Below, piece after piece: positions 9,378 to 17,875 of a stretch of 64,000 bases of DNA. Origin of the DNA: Pacificibacter marinus (GTDB taxonomy: Bacteria; Pseudomonadota; Alphaproteobacteria; Rhodobacterales; Rhodobacteraceae); contig NZ_JAHKPK010000022.1 of NCBI RefSeq assembly GCF_018860665.1, positions 1 through 64,000 on the forward strand. Reading direction: 5' to 3'. Position 1 is the stretch's first letter, and each line of letters starts with the position of its first letter. Both the position numbers and the translations under genes were made by a program. The notes beneath the pieces were generated by a model that saw only the letters and a list, made by a program, of their open reading frames with translations, had not been told where the DNA came from and ran no database searches.

Positions 9378-10628
9378 ATGCCAAATCTGTGCCGTGATTG
9401 TTTGACCACCTTTGAGGCTGGCACGCGCTGCCCATCCTGTGGCAGACCACGTGTGCTATCGCATCCTGAGCTTTACGATCTAAGCATTGCACATATGGAC
9501 TGTGACGCTTTTTTTGCTTCGGTTGAAAAACGCGACAACCCCGATCTGCGCGACAAGCCTGTGATCATCGGTGGCGGCAAGCGCGGGGTTGTATCTACTG
9601 CCTGCTACATCGCGCGGGTCAAAGGCGTACGGTCCGCCATGCCTATGTTCAAAGCCCTACAACTTTGCCCCGAAGCCGTGATCGTCCCACCGCGTATGTC
9701 GGCCTATAGTGAGGCCTCGAAAGCCATTCGCGAAATGATGGACGAGCTGACGCCCAGGGTGGAACCTTTGTCTCTGGATGAGGCTTTCATGGACCTCAGT
9801 GGTACAGCAACTTTGCACGGCGCGCCCCCAGCTGTGATTCTCGCGCGATTGGTCAAACGTATGCAGCATGAGCTTGGCCTCACGGGATCTATTGGCCTCA
9901 GCCACAACAAATTCTTGGCCAAAATCGCCTCTGATCTGGATAAACCGCGCGGGTTTTCTGTCATCGGATTGGCGGAAACCGAAAGCTTTCTCGCGGATAA
10001 GCCCATCAAACTCATCTGGGGTGTTGGCAAGGTCGGGCAAGCCTCGCTTGAGAAAGCTGGCATTCGCACCTTTGCCGATTTACGCCGATGGGAACGCGAT
10101 GATTTGCATCTCCGTTTTGGATCGATGGGCGATCACCTATGGCATCTGGCACGCGGGCTAGATGCGCGGCGCATTTCACAGCGCCAAACCGTCAAATCCA
10201 TTTCAACAGAAACAACGTTTTCAGCGGATACCATGGCGATAGATGTGCTCGATAAACATATTTGGCGTTTGTCAGAACAAGTCTCTGATCGCGCCAAGAC
10301 AAAGGCGCAAGCGGGCCATGTCGTTACTTTAAAACTGAAACGCGCCAATCATACGTCTTTAACCCGACGCCTAACGTTATCCAGTCCTACGAATTTAGCG
10401 GATCAAATCTATCGCACCGCACGCGGGTTACTGGACCAAGCCATCGCTGAGGGGCCTTTCCGATTAATCGGCGTTGGCATCAGCAATCTCGTCTCAGACG
10501 ATGGTGCGAATCTATCGGCTGACATGCTTGACCCCGGTGCTGGTAAACGCGCGGATGCGGAACGGGCTCGTGACGAAATTCGCCGCAAGTTCGGCAAAGA
10601 CGCGATTATCAAAGGTCGGTCGCTGTAA
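9378..10628 (+). CDS. dinB: DNA polymerase IV (Y family) with N-terminal zinc ribbon
   Basis: 416 residues. The Y-family catalytic core starts at about residue 37 with IAHMDCDAFFASVE (metal-binding aspartates) and continues with SLDEAFMDLSG. A helix-hairpin-helix region (IWGVGKVGQASLEKAGI) and the little-finger domain follow. In front sits an extension with CRDC (C5, C8) and CPSC (C18, C21), a probable four-cysteine zinc ribbon absent from E. coli DinB. The enzyme copies damaged DNA with low fidelity. I kept the start at 9378 because the cysteine pairs are coherent. No obvious LexA box was found upstream. Confidence 0.93.
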   Translation: MPNLCRDCLTTFEAGTRCPSCGRPRVLSHPELYDLSIAHMDCDAFFASVEKRDNPDLRDKPVIIGGGKRGVVSTACYIARVKGVRSAMPMFKALQLCPEAVIVPPRMSAYSEASKAIREMMDELTPRVEPLSLDEAFMDLSGTATLHGAPPAVILARLVKRMQHELGLTGSIGLSHNKFLAKIASDLDKPRGFSVIGLAETESFLADKPIKLIWGVGKVGQASLEKAGIRTFADLRRWERDDLHLRFGSMGDHLWHLARGLDARRISQRQTVKSISTETTFSADTMAIDVLDKHIWRLSEQVSDRAKTKAQAGHVVTLKLKRANHTSLTRRLTLSSPTNLADQIYRTARGLLDQAIAEGPFRLIGVGISNLVSDDGANLSADMLDPGAGKRADAERARDEIRRKFGKDAIIKGRSL

Positions 10629-10648
10629 CCATCGGGTTCGCACGCTGA

Positions 10649-11509
10649 TCACTCTGCCGCCAAAGGCAGTCGTCCCGCGTCCAATTGTGCAATACGGCGT
10701 GCAGCACCGCTGAGTCTTTGCTTAACATTCTCAAAATCGCCTAAAGGAACCAGAGTTTTCTCATCCATATAAAGCGAACGATCAATTTCAATTTGGACGC
10801 AATGCTGATGCTGACTTGGTCGCCCATAGTGTTGGGAAATATAGGCCCCCGCAAAAGGCACATTGCGCAGCACTTCAAACCCTTCGGCGCGAAACGCGGC
10901 CTCGATACTGTCAACCAATGCACCACTTGCAGAGGCACCATAACGATCCCCAATCACAATTTCGGGCCGTGCGCCGCTTGGGGTTTTGACATGTTTGAGC
11001 GCTTCGCGTGGCATCGAATGACAATCGATCAACAGTGCTTGTCCGAACAAGGTCTTGGTTTCACGCAAAAGCGTCTCTAGCATTAAGTGATATGGCTGCC
11101 ACACTTGGGCGATTCGCATATCTGCCTCTGCGCGCGTAAGCTTGCCGCTGTAAATCGCGCGCCCTCCCGCCACCACGCGGGGAATCACGCCCAAGCCTGA
11201 CAAAACCCGCGCATTCAATCCACGCCCGAAAACAGAATCAATCAACGCAGGGTCCAGCTCGTCACTTCTTCTGTTCAAATCGACCCAAGCCCTTGGATAG
11301 GTTGCATTTAAAAATATAGCACCATAGCTGGGCGTGTCCGAAAAAAGCCGATCAACATAGGCATCTTCGGACGATCTGAGCGAAAAAGGGTCTAAAACCG
11401 AGCGTTTCAGCATGTCGGTGGGGTATTCGCACCCGCTGTGAGGCGAGGAAAACACAACGCATGACGTGCGCTTTTCAGGTCGGCATAGCCGGTAAGGAAC
11501 CTTGTTCAT
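10649..11509 (-). CDS. N-formylglutamate amidohydrolase family protein
   Basis: 286 residues. Family features are SSPHSGCEYP near residue 22, AYVDRLF, DLNRRSDELD, and DCHSMP, whose acidic and histidine residues would hold the metal. The family releases formate from N-formyl-L-glutamate in histidine degradation, but members outside hut clusters often have unknown substrates. No hut genes lie nearby, so the exact reaction is uncertain. Convergent with dinB with a 20-bp gap; upstream lies the promoter region of the divergent tRNA gene. Confidence 0.85.
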   Translation of the reverse strand: MNKVPYRLCRPEKRTSCVVFSSPHSGCEYPTDMLKRSVLDPFSLRSSEDAYVDRLFSDTPSYGAIFLNATYPRAWVDLNRRSDELDPALIDSVFGRGLNARVLSGLGVIPRVVAGGRAIYSGKLTRAEADMRIAQVWQPYHLMLETLLRETKTLFGQALLIDCHSMPREALKHVKTPSGARPEIVIGDRYGASASGALVDSIEAAFRAEGFEVLRNVPFAGAYISQHYGRPSQHQHCVQIEIDRSLYMDEKTLVPLGDFENVKQRLSGAARRIAQLDAGRLPLAAE

Positions 11510-11563
11510 GTCGTTGCCCTTTCACAGAAAACTATAGCTTTCGATTTTCCTTTCCAAAAGCCC

Positions 11564-11592
11564 TTGATCAATGCTCCGACTCCTTTTATACG
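11564..11592 (+). promoter_or_regulatory. candidate promoter of tRNA-Val
   Basis: TTGATC (11564-11569), a 17-base spacer, then TATACG (11587-11592). The predicted transcription start is about 85 bp upstream of the mature tRNA. Assigned by consensus and position only. Confidence 0.4.
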
Positions 11593-11684
11593 CCCTCGGA
11601 CTGACGTGGGAACGACCTACGCTTTGATTGCTAACACCCTTGTGGCCGGATCAATTAAAACGTAATGCTCCCTTGGACGAAAAT

Positions 11685-11759
11685 GGGTGTATAGCTCAGT
11701 GGTAGAGCACTTCGTTGACATCGAAGGGGTCACAAGTTCGAACCTTGTTATACCCACCA
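11685..11759 (+). tRNA. tRNA-Val (anticodon GAC)
   Basis: A complete cloverleaf with encoded CCA. The acceptor stem GGGTGTA pairs with TATACCC. The anticodon stem CTTCG/CGAAG encloses the loop TTGACAT, giving anticodon GAC, which reads the valine codons GTC and GTT. The T-arm contains GTTCGAAC. The D-arm carries AGCTCAGTGGTAGAGC. No sign of an integrated element next to its 3' end. Confidence 0.97.
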
Positions 11760-11818
11760 TCGTTCCGTTAGATAGGTTTTAACTGGCGCACGCAGGCGCC
11801 GCGATAAGGAGACTGGAC

Positions 11819-11944
11819 ATGAAAGTTCGCAACTCACTCCGCTCGCTGAAAAGCCGGCACCGCGATTGTCGCATTGTGCGCCGTAAAGGTCGCGTTTATG
11901 TGATCAACAAAACGCAGCCACGCTTCAAAGCCCGTCAAGGCTAA
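11819..11944 (+). CDS. rpmJ: 50S ribosomal protein L36
   Basis: 41 residues beginning [14 protein letters not shown], with the family signature [11 protein letters not shown] and ending FKARQG. It is the variant with a single cysteine that cannot form the C-C-C-H zinc site of classical L36; this form is standard in alphaproteobacteria. A ribosome binding site (AAGGAGA) lies 8 bases before the ATG. It sits 60 bp behind tRNA-Val and is followed by an intrinsic terminator. Confidence 0.95.
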   Translation: MKVRNSLRSLKSRHRDCRIVRRKGRVYVINKTQPRFKARQG

Positions 11945-11970
11945 GAGCTTCAGCAGCTTACTAAATTAAA

Positions 11971-12002
11971 AGAGCCGTTCAGGAAACTGAACGGTTCTTT
12001 TG
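11971..12002 (+). terminator. intrinsic terminator after rpmJ
   Basis: Stem of 12 bp (AGAGCCGTTCAG with CTGAACGGTTCT, one G-T pair), GAAA loop, followed by TTTT. It lies 27 bp after the rpmJ stop. Confidence 0.9.
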
Positions 12003-12035
12003 TTTGGGTGGTCTCTATAAACATTTTCAATGAGC

Positions 12036-13250
12036 TCAGGCCCTGCGCAACCGCCCCAGCCAAAGATGGATCACAGCCCCACAGCCAAATGTTGTGGCCG
12101 CAAAAATGATCAGCCCGTTCAGACCAAGGGCACTGGTGAGCAGGATCAACAGCGGTGTGCCAACCATATTGCCAGCATTGCCCAACTGCGCCAGCGCCCC
12201 ATTGGCAAGAGCTTGGTCTTGCGGTGTCACGTTCAAAACCGGAATGGCCGAAAAGCTACCGGCTTGCGCAAGGCCTGTCGCCGCTAAAATCGCTATGCCA
12301 GCCCATTCAACAGGCGCACCAAACGCCAAAGACAGTGCCATGACCATCGATATACAAAAGCCCCCGATGATCACGGGTACAGAGGTAAAACGCCGCACCA
12401 AAGCGATGCCCAAAGTCATAGAAACACACAGCGCCGACAAAGGCAAAATGCCGACCAGTGCATGACGGTGCTCTGGTGTAAAGAAATCAGGCATCACCGT
12501 GACCAGAGCCACAAATCCGGCTGCATAAAAAAACCAGCCCGCTGCCGGTGCTGCGATCCAAGGTGAAGTATAGGCCGTAATATGGCGCGCTAAGATGGCT
12601 CGCAACGTCAATGGATCAGGCGAGCGTGGGATGATGTTACTCGGAAGAATAGTCCATACACCAAACGCGGCGATGGCCATGCCCACGCCGTGGCACAAAA
12701 ACAAAAAGGGCACCCCAAAGTGATCCACAAGCGGGGTCCCACCCCAAGAGAACACAGCAAAGGACACAGCAAAAACTGTGCTCCACGACGCCATCGTCAC
12801 GGCACGATGACGCGGTTCTGTCACCTGCCCCAAAACTGTGGGAGCTGCGACAACAACCAATAGATGTGAAAGCCCCTCCAACAAGCGACTGATCAAAAAC
12901 GGTGCAAAGCTTGGGATCGAACTTTGATAGATTGACAAACCAGCGCCTAAGCAAAGTGCCACAATTAGCGGCTTACGCGCGCCCACTCTGGCGATGAATG
13001 CGCCAGCAAATAGCCCGCAGACCAAGCCAACCGTTGAAACCAGCGAGACGAGAAACCCAAGCGCCGCCCCATGTGACGAGAATACCTCGCGAAAATAGGG
13101 AAATGTCACCGAGATTTTAGCGAATTGGCCTGCCGCCAAGACACCGCTGAGCCACAACACTATGACCAAAATAAAGGGGGTTCGTTTTACAACTGCCATC
13201 GGGGGAGTGATGCCCTCAGAGCTGCTTCTTGGCAACCTCAATCCTTGCAC
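12036..13250 (-). CDS. MFS transporter
   Basis: 404 residues from the start at 13250, or 387 from the ATG at 13199 (MAVVKRTPF), which begins directly before the first membrane helix and is the more likely start. About 12 hydrophobic helices. The loop between helices 2 and 3 has the major-facilitator pattern (FIARVGARKPLI). The substrate cannot be told; the sequence suggests a cyanate/sugar-efflux-like branch only weakly. Located downstream of rmuC on the same strand with a 21-bp gap, so it may be transcribed with mutL-rmuC. It is separated from rpmJ by the terminator at 11971-12002. Confidence 0.85.
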   Translation of the reverse strand: MQGLRLPRSSSEGITPPMAVVKRTPFILVIVLWLSGVLAAGQFAKISVTFPYFREVFSSHGAALGFLVSLVSTVGLVCGLFAGAFIARVGARKPLIVALCLGAGLSIYQSSIPSFAPFLISRLLEGLSHLLVVVAAPTVLGQVTEPRHRAVTMASWSTVFAVSFAVFSWGGTPLVDHFGVPFLFLCHGVGMAIAAFGVWTILPSNIIPRSPDPLTLRAILARHITAYTSPWIAAPAAGWFFYAAGFVALVTVMPDFFTPEHRHALVGILPLSALCVSMTLGIALVRRFTSVPVIIGGFCISMVMALSLAFGAPVEWAGIAILAATGLAQAGSFSAIPVLNVTPQDQALANGALAQLGNAGNMVGTPLLILLTSALGLNGLIIFAATTFGCGAVIHLWLGRLRRA

Positions 13251-13271
13251 TCCCTAAGGGCAAAAATGCAC

Positions 13272-14582
13272 TCAGACCTTAGGCGTCAACGGTAACACAT
13301 CGGTCGGTTGCACAGCGGGCGTATCTGCTGCCAGCTCCTCGAAATCGAAATGATCCAGTCTGTGCGCACGCTTGCCAGCTTTATCTGCCGAAATTTTGAT
13401 GTCTTCGATGTCTTTTGCTGCCTGCCCAAAATGGCGATCCAAATTGCCCACACGAGTGCCAAGCCGATCCACATCGCCCGCCAACAGTGCGAGTTCCTTG
13501 CGAATAGAACCCGCTTGTTCGCGCATCCGTGCATCTTTTAGAATCGCGCGCATCGTGTGCAACGTCGCCATGCAGGTGGTGGGCGATACAATCCAAACAC
13601 GTTTATCAAATCCCTCTCGCACCAACTCGGGAAAATTGGCGTGCAACTCGGCATACACAGCCTCAGAGGGCAAAAACATCAAGGCACCACCAGCAGTTTC
13701 GCCCTCAATGATATATTTGGTTGAAATATCACTGATGTGCTTTTTCACGGCCGAGCGCATCATCTTGGCCGCTTCATTCACTTCCCATTGGGTGCCTGCG
13801 CGCCGTAAGGCCTCATAGGCCTCAAGCGGAAACTTGCTGTCGACAACAATTGATCCAGGGGGATTGGGCAAATGAATCAAACAGTCCGCACGTCTGCCGT
13901 TCGACAGTGTCGCTTGTAGCGTATAGCTGTCTTTTGGCAGCGCTTTGCCAACGATATCGTTGAGTTGGATTTCTCCAAACGCGCCACGTGTTTGCTTGTT
14001 CGACAAGATATCTTGCAGCGACAACACATTGCCCGACAGCTTTTCGATATTAGCCTGCGCCTTGTCGATGGTCTGCAAACGCTCTTGCAGCTCACCCAGA
14101 GAACTCGCCGTATGCTTGGCGCTGCCCATCAGGCTTTGCCCCATTTTCTCTTGCATCTCAGCCATAGCGTTGTTGGTGCGCATCTGCATTTGCGATAGGT
14201 TCTCTTGCAGCTTGAGTTGCTGCGCGGCCATGTTATCTGACATCTGCTGCTGCATCTTCGCGAGGTTTTCCCCCGTACGCTGTTGCGAGGCCGACAGGTT
14301 TTCATGCAGGTTTAACTGCACTTCACCAAGCCGCTGCTCCATCAAATTGGTCAGCTGGTTCTGCGCGATGGCTTGCGTTTGTGCCACGCTGTTAAGACTG
14401 CCACTCAAGTGATCTTGGCTCGACGATAGTTGTTCAACGCGGTGTCCAAGCATGGACATTTGCGCCATAGATTTCGACGCACTGCGCAACACAGACCACA
14501 GCATTAACAAGATGAGCAGGAGGATCACCGCGCCTCCAATCAGCGCATAGATCTGCATTTGAGGGTCATCAAAAATCATCAT
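13272..14582 (-). CDS. rmuC: RmuC-family DNA recombination protein
   Basis: 436 residues. An N-terminal membrane helix (LIGGAVILLLILLMLWSVL) precedes a long coiled coil rich in Q, M and L with 11-residue-like repeats (about 40-195), then the RmuC nuclease-like domain with GAFGEIQLNDIV, DCLIHLPNP, VDSKFPLEAY and FLPSEAVYAE. RmuC limits inversions at short inverted repeats in E. coli; its biochemical activity is inferred from a restriction-nuclease-like fold. The ATG overlaps the mutL stop (ATGA), so the two genes are co-translated, which fits a shared DNA-maintenance role. Confidence 0.93.
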   Translation of the reverse strand: MMIFDDPQMQIYALIGGAVILLLILLMLWSVLRSASKSMAQMSMLGHRVEQLSSSQDHLSGSLNSVAQTQAIAQNQLTNLMEQRLGEVQLNLHENLSASQQRTGENLAKMQQQMSDNMAAQQLKLQENLSQMQMRTNNAMAEMQEKMGQSLMGSAKHTASSLGELQERLQTIDKAQANIEKLSGNVLSLQDILSNKQTRGAFGEIQLNDIVGKALPKDSYTLQATLSNGRRADCLIHLPNPPGSIVVDSKFPLEAYEALRRAGTQWEVNEAAKMMRSAVKKHISDISTKYIIEGETAGGALMFLPSEAVYAELHANFPELVREGFDKRVWIVSPTTCMATLHTMRAILKDARMREQAGSIRKELALLAGDVDRLGTRVGNLDRHFGQAAKDIEDIKISADKAGKRAHRLDHFDFEELAADTPAVQPTDVLPLTPKV

Positions 14583-16510
14583 GTGCGTCCAAACAAACGT
14601 TCAATATCCGAGAGCTTGAGCTCCACATAGGTCGGGCGGCCATGATTGCATTGTCCCGAATGCGGCGTTGATTCCATCTCACGCAACAGTGCGTTCATTT
14701 CTTCACCGCGCATCCAACGCCCTGAGCGTATGGACCCGTGACAGGCAACACGTGACAACACCGCCTCGATACGGGCTTGTACCGTGTGACTGTCACCAAG
14801 ATCTGCCAATTCATCCAATATATCCGAAATCATCGCTGAAGCATCGACACGGCCTAAGATCGCAGGCGTTTCGCGCACAGCAATAGTCCCAGCGCCAAAG
14901 GCCTCGATCACCAAGCCAAGCCCTGCCAAATCATCAGCCAAATCAAGCAATGTTTGCGCATCGTTCGCGCCCAACTCGATCACTTCAGGAATCAATAGCG
15001 CTTGCGACGCAACGCCATTTTCGGCCATCAGTTTCTTGAGTTTCTCATAGACCAGCCGCTCATGGGCCGCATGTTGATCGACAATCACAATACCTGTTTC
15101 GGTTTGCGCGATGATGTAGTTTTCATGCACCTGAGCGCGCGCAGCCCCAAGCGGCAATTTTTCTGCGGCAGGCTGAGGGACCGCATCTTCGACTCGCGCG
15201 GATGGTAATGTCATTTCAGCGAAACCAGGCACATCAGTGCGCTCGGGCGCTTGCCAGTCATAACTGTTTTGAACACCACCAGCGGATGGGCGCGGCGGCA
15301 TCGTATAACCAGAGGCCCCACGCCGATCCATCTGATAAATGCGCGGCGCAGCATCATCGGCTTGGACGGGATTTTGACGACCCAAGAATGGTGTTTCTGG
15401 CTGCATCGCTTTCAACGTGTCTTGAGCAACTGTTGTCGAGGCACGATGCCCTGCAGCGGCCAGAGCGTTGCGCAGGCCAGATACGATCAAACTGCGCGCC
15501 TCGGCGGGTTCACGGAACCGGACTTCGGATTTGGCAGGATGCACGTTCACATCCACACGGTGCGGATCAACGTCGATAAACAGACAAGCAGCGGGATGAC
15601 GATCACGGCTGAGATAGTCAAAATAAGCGGCACGCAAAGCTCCAAGCAAAAGACGATCTTGCACGGGGCGCCCGTTGACGAACAAGAACTGCGCCACAGA
15701 GGACCCACGCGAATAAGTCGGCAAGGCGGCATAGCCCGTCAGGTGCAAGCCTTCGCGTTCTGCATCAATTGCCAAAGCGTTTTCCGCGAATTCTTTTCCC
15801 AACACTGTCGCCAGTCGCCCGTGCAGCGCATCAAACATATCACCCGTTTGCGGATCAGCGCGAAACGTCACGCGACCCTCACCGCCGCCCGACACGTCAC
15901 GCAGCACGAATCCCACGAAGGGCTCAGCCATAGCCAGACGTTTGACCACATCAGAAATAGCTTTGGCTTCGGCACGGTCCGTGCGCAGAAATTTCAACCG
16001 TGCAGGCGTGGCGAAAAACAGATCACGCAGCTCAACAACAGTGCCTTTTGTCAAGGCAGCAGGCTTGATTGGATCAATGCGTCCACCCGAAATGGACAAA
16101 GACACGCCGTCATGCCCCTCAGCCCGTGACGTGATTTTCAAACGCCCAACAGCGCCAAGCGATGGCAACGCCTCGCCCCGAAAACCAAAGGTGTGAATAT
16201 TCAACAGGTCTGTGCCGTCGATCTTAGATGTCGCATGGCGTGACAACGCAAGCGGAAGATCATCGGCGGTCATGCCACAGCCATCATCAGTCACGCGGAT
16301 CAAGGTCTTGCCACCATCGGCGTAGTCGACAGTGATCCGGTGCGCACCTGCGTCGATAGCGTTTTCAACCAGTTCTTTCACCGCAGAAGCGGGGCGTTCA
16401 ACCACCTCGCCCGCAGCAATTCGATTGATCGCGCCTTCATCCAATTGACGGATAACAGGGCGTGATGCGGCTGGCCCAGATTGGCCTATATTGAGGTCAG
16501 GAGAATTCAT
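14579..16510 (-). CDS. mutL: DNA mismatch repair protein MutL, endonuclease type
   Basis: 643 residues. The N-terminal GHKL ATPase shows AAGEVVERPASAVKELVENA, DDGCGM and TFGFRGEAL. A variable linker (about 340-440) leads to the C-terminal dimerisation domain. This carries DQHAAHERLVYE at about 478, matching the metal-binding endonuclease motif DQHAX2EX4E, together with ACHGSIR and CNHGRP. That agrees with alphaproteobacteria lacking MutH: MutL itself nicks the strand. First gene of the mutL-rmuC pair. Confidence 0.97.
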   Translation of the reverse strand: MNSPDLNIGQSGPAASRPVIRQLDEGAINRIAAGEVVERPASAVKELVENAIDAGAHRITVDYADGGKTLIRVTDDGCGMTADDLPLALSRHATSKIDGTDLLNIHTFGFRGEALPSLGAVGRLKITSRAEGHDGVSLSISGGRIDPIKPAALTKGTVVELRDLFFATPARLKFLRTDRAEAKAISDVVKRLAMAEPFVGFVLRDVSGGGEGRVTFRADPQTGDMFDALHGRLATVLGKEFAENALAIDAEREGLHLTGYAALPTYSRGSSVAQFLFVNGRPVQDRLLLGALRAAYFDYLSRDRHPAACLFIDVDPHRVDVNVHPAKSEVRFREPAEARSLIVSGLRNALAAAGHRASTTVAQDTLKAMQPETPFLGRQNPVQADDAAPRIYQMDRRGASGYTMPPRPSAGGVQNSYDWQAPERTDVPGFAEMTLPSARVEDAVPQPAAEKLPLGAARAQVHENYIIAQTETGIVIVDQHAAHERLVYEKLKKLMAENGVASQALLIPEVIELGANDAQTLLDLADDLAGLGLVIEAFGAGTIAVRETPAILGRVDASAMISDILDELADLGDSHTVQARIEAVLSRVACHGSIRSGRWMRGEEMNALLREMESTPHSGQCNHGRPTYVELKLSDIERLFGRT

Positions 16511-16555
16511 AACACAAGAAATAGCATGAGGCCTCCCGATTCGGCCATGTTCAAA

Positions 16556-17875
16556 TCAATCAGATTTTAGATCATCCGGTTGACCAACGACGACAAAGGT
16601 CAGCTCTTCGGGCTTGTACAATTCACGCACAACGCGGTTGAGATCATCCAGCGTCACTGCATTCACCAAGTCGTTGCGATGCACAATGTAATCGCGTTCC
16701 AGCCCTGACATTTGCATCCCAACCAAGATACTGGCAATCGGCGCATTCCCATCAAACCGCAAAGCGTAAGCCCCTGTCAGATAGGTTTTGGCCTCTTCAA
16801 GTTCCTCCGCACTGATGCCATCATCAATGAGTTTACGCCATTCGTCTTTCACCACATCAATAGCCTGCGCCGTTACAGCATTACCCGATGAAAATTGTCC
16901 TAAAACGACCTCGGATTGTGCGTAAGGCACAAGATAGGATCCGATGCCATAGGTCAGTCCACGTTTTTCGCGCACCTCTTGCATCAAGCGCGATTCCCGT
17001 GTGCCGCCGATGATTTCGTTGGCGATATAAGCAGGAATAAAATCAGGATCGTCGCGTTTGATGCCAGAGTGGCCAAACATCACGACAGATTGCGGTGTTT
17101 CAAACGGCACGACGGTCACGCCCCCCGTGAGTGCAGGAGCGACGTAGGGGGGAAGTTCTGGACCAAATTGCGGCAAATCCCCTAACAAGCCATCTAAGAG
17201 TTCAGCCAGTTCTGGCTCTGTGATGTCGCCCACGGCTGAGACATACAGGCGATCTTTGACCAAGGCACGGGTGTGCGCCGTCGACATATCTTCAGGCGTC
17301 AGGCCCGAAACTGTTTCAGTCGTGCCACTAGGTGAGCTGCCATAGGGATGGTCGCCAAAGGCAAGCGCGTTCAATGTCGAAGAAGCGATCTCGTTTGGCG
17401 ACGTTGTATTGGACTCGATGTTCGACAACACTTGTCCACGCACACGGTCCACCGCCGCCTGATCAAAGCGCGGCTCCATAATAGCCATACGCAACAAAGC
17501 CACGGCCTCGTCGCGATTTTCGGTCAAAAAACGTGCTGAAATCGAGACCGAATCTGTGTTTGCATCAAAGTCAAATCGCGCAGCCAAACTGTCGCGTGCC
17601 TTGGCAAAACCTTGCGCATCCAGATCGGCGGCGCCTTCTTCCAAAGTGGCCATCATCAAATTGATCTCGCCGCGCTTACCCGCACGGTCCAACGACGTAC
17701 CCCCTTTAAAGCGCAATTCAAGCGCTGTGAAAGGAATCGAATGTTCCTCTACCAACCACGCGGTTATGCCTGCCTCAGTGGTAATTTCTTGAACGTCAAT
17801 CTGAGCAAAGACAGGTGATATTGCGCCAACGATAGCCAATGTGGCACCGGCGATCACGGAAATAAAAGGCTTCAT
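16556..17875 (-). CDS. M16 family peptidase, non-catalytic partner
   Basis: 439 residues with a signal peptide (VIAGATLAIVGAISPVFAQ). The fold is M16 (pitrilysin/insulinase) with two similar halves. At the position of the zinc motif HXXEH it has a non-matching segment around FKGGTSLDRAG and EINLMMATLEEG, so it lacks the metal ligands and should be inactive. The R/Y pair of the partner-type subunit is seen in the C half (RESRLMQEVREKRGLTYGIG). Its start overlaps the stop of the upstream M16 gene (ATGA), as in two-subunit M16 peptidases where one chain is catalytic. Confidence 0.9.
   Translation of the reverse strand: MKPFISVIAGATLAIVGAISPVFAQIDVQEITTEAGITAWLVEEHSIPFTALELRFKGGTSLDRAGKRGEINLMMATLEEGAADLDAQGFAKARDSLAARFDFDANTDSVSISARFLTENRDEAVALLRMAIMEPRFDQAAVDRVRGQVLSNIESNTTSPNEIASSTLNALAFGDHPYGSSPSGTTETVSGLTPEDMSTAHTRALVKDRLYVSAVGDITEPELAELLDGLLGDLPQFGPELPPYVAPALTGGVTVVPFETPQSVVMFGHSGIKRDDPDFIPAYIANEIIGGTRESRLMQEVREKRGLTYGIGSYLVPYAQSEVVLGQFSSGNAVTAQAIDVVKDEWRKLIDDGISAEELEEAKTYLTGAYALRFDGNAPIASILVGMQMSGLERDYIVHRNDLVNAVTLDDLNRVVRELYKPEELTFVVVGQPDDLKSD

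Noticed and set aside
15251-16129. 292-codon plus-strand frame inside mutL
   Set aside because: Shadow of mutL; rich in H, R, Q and T with no domain, whereas mutL carries all expected motifs.
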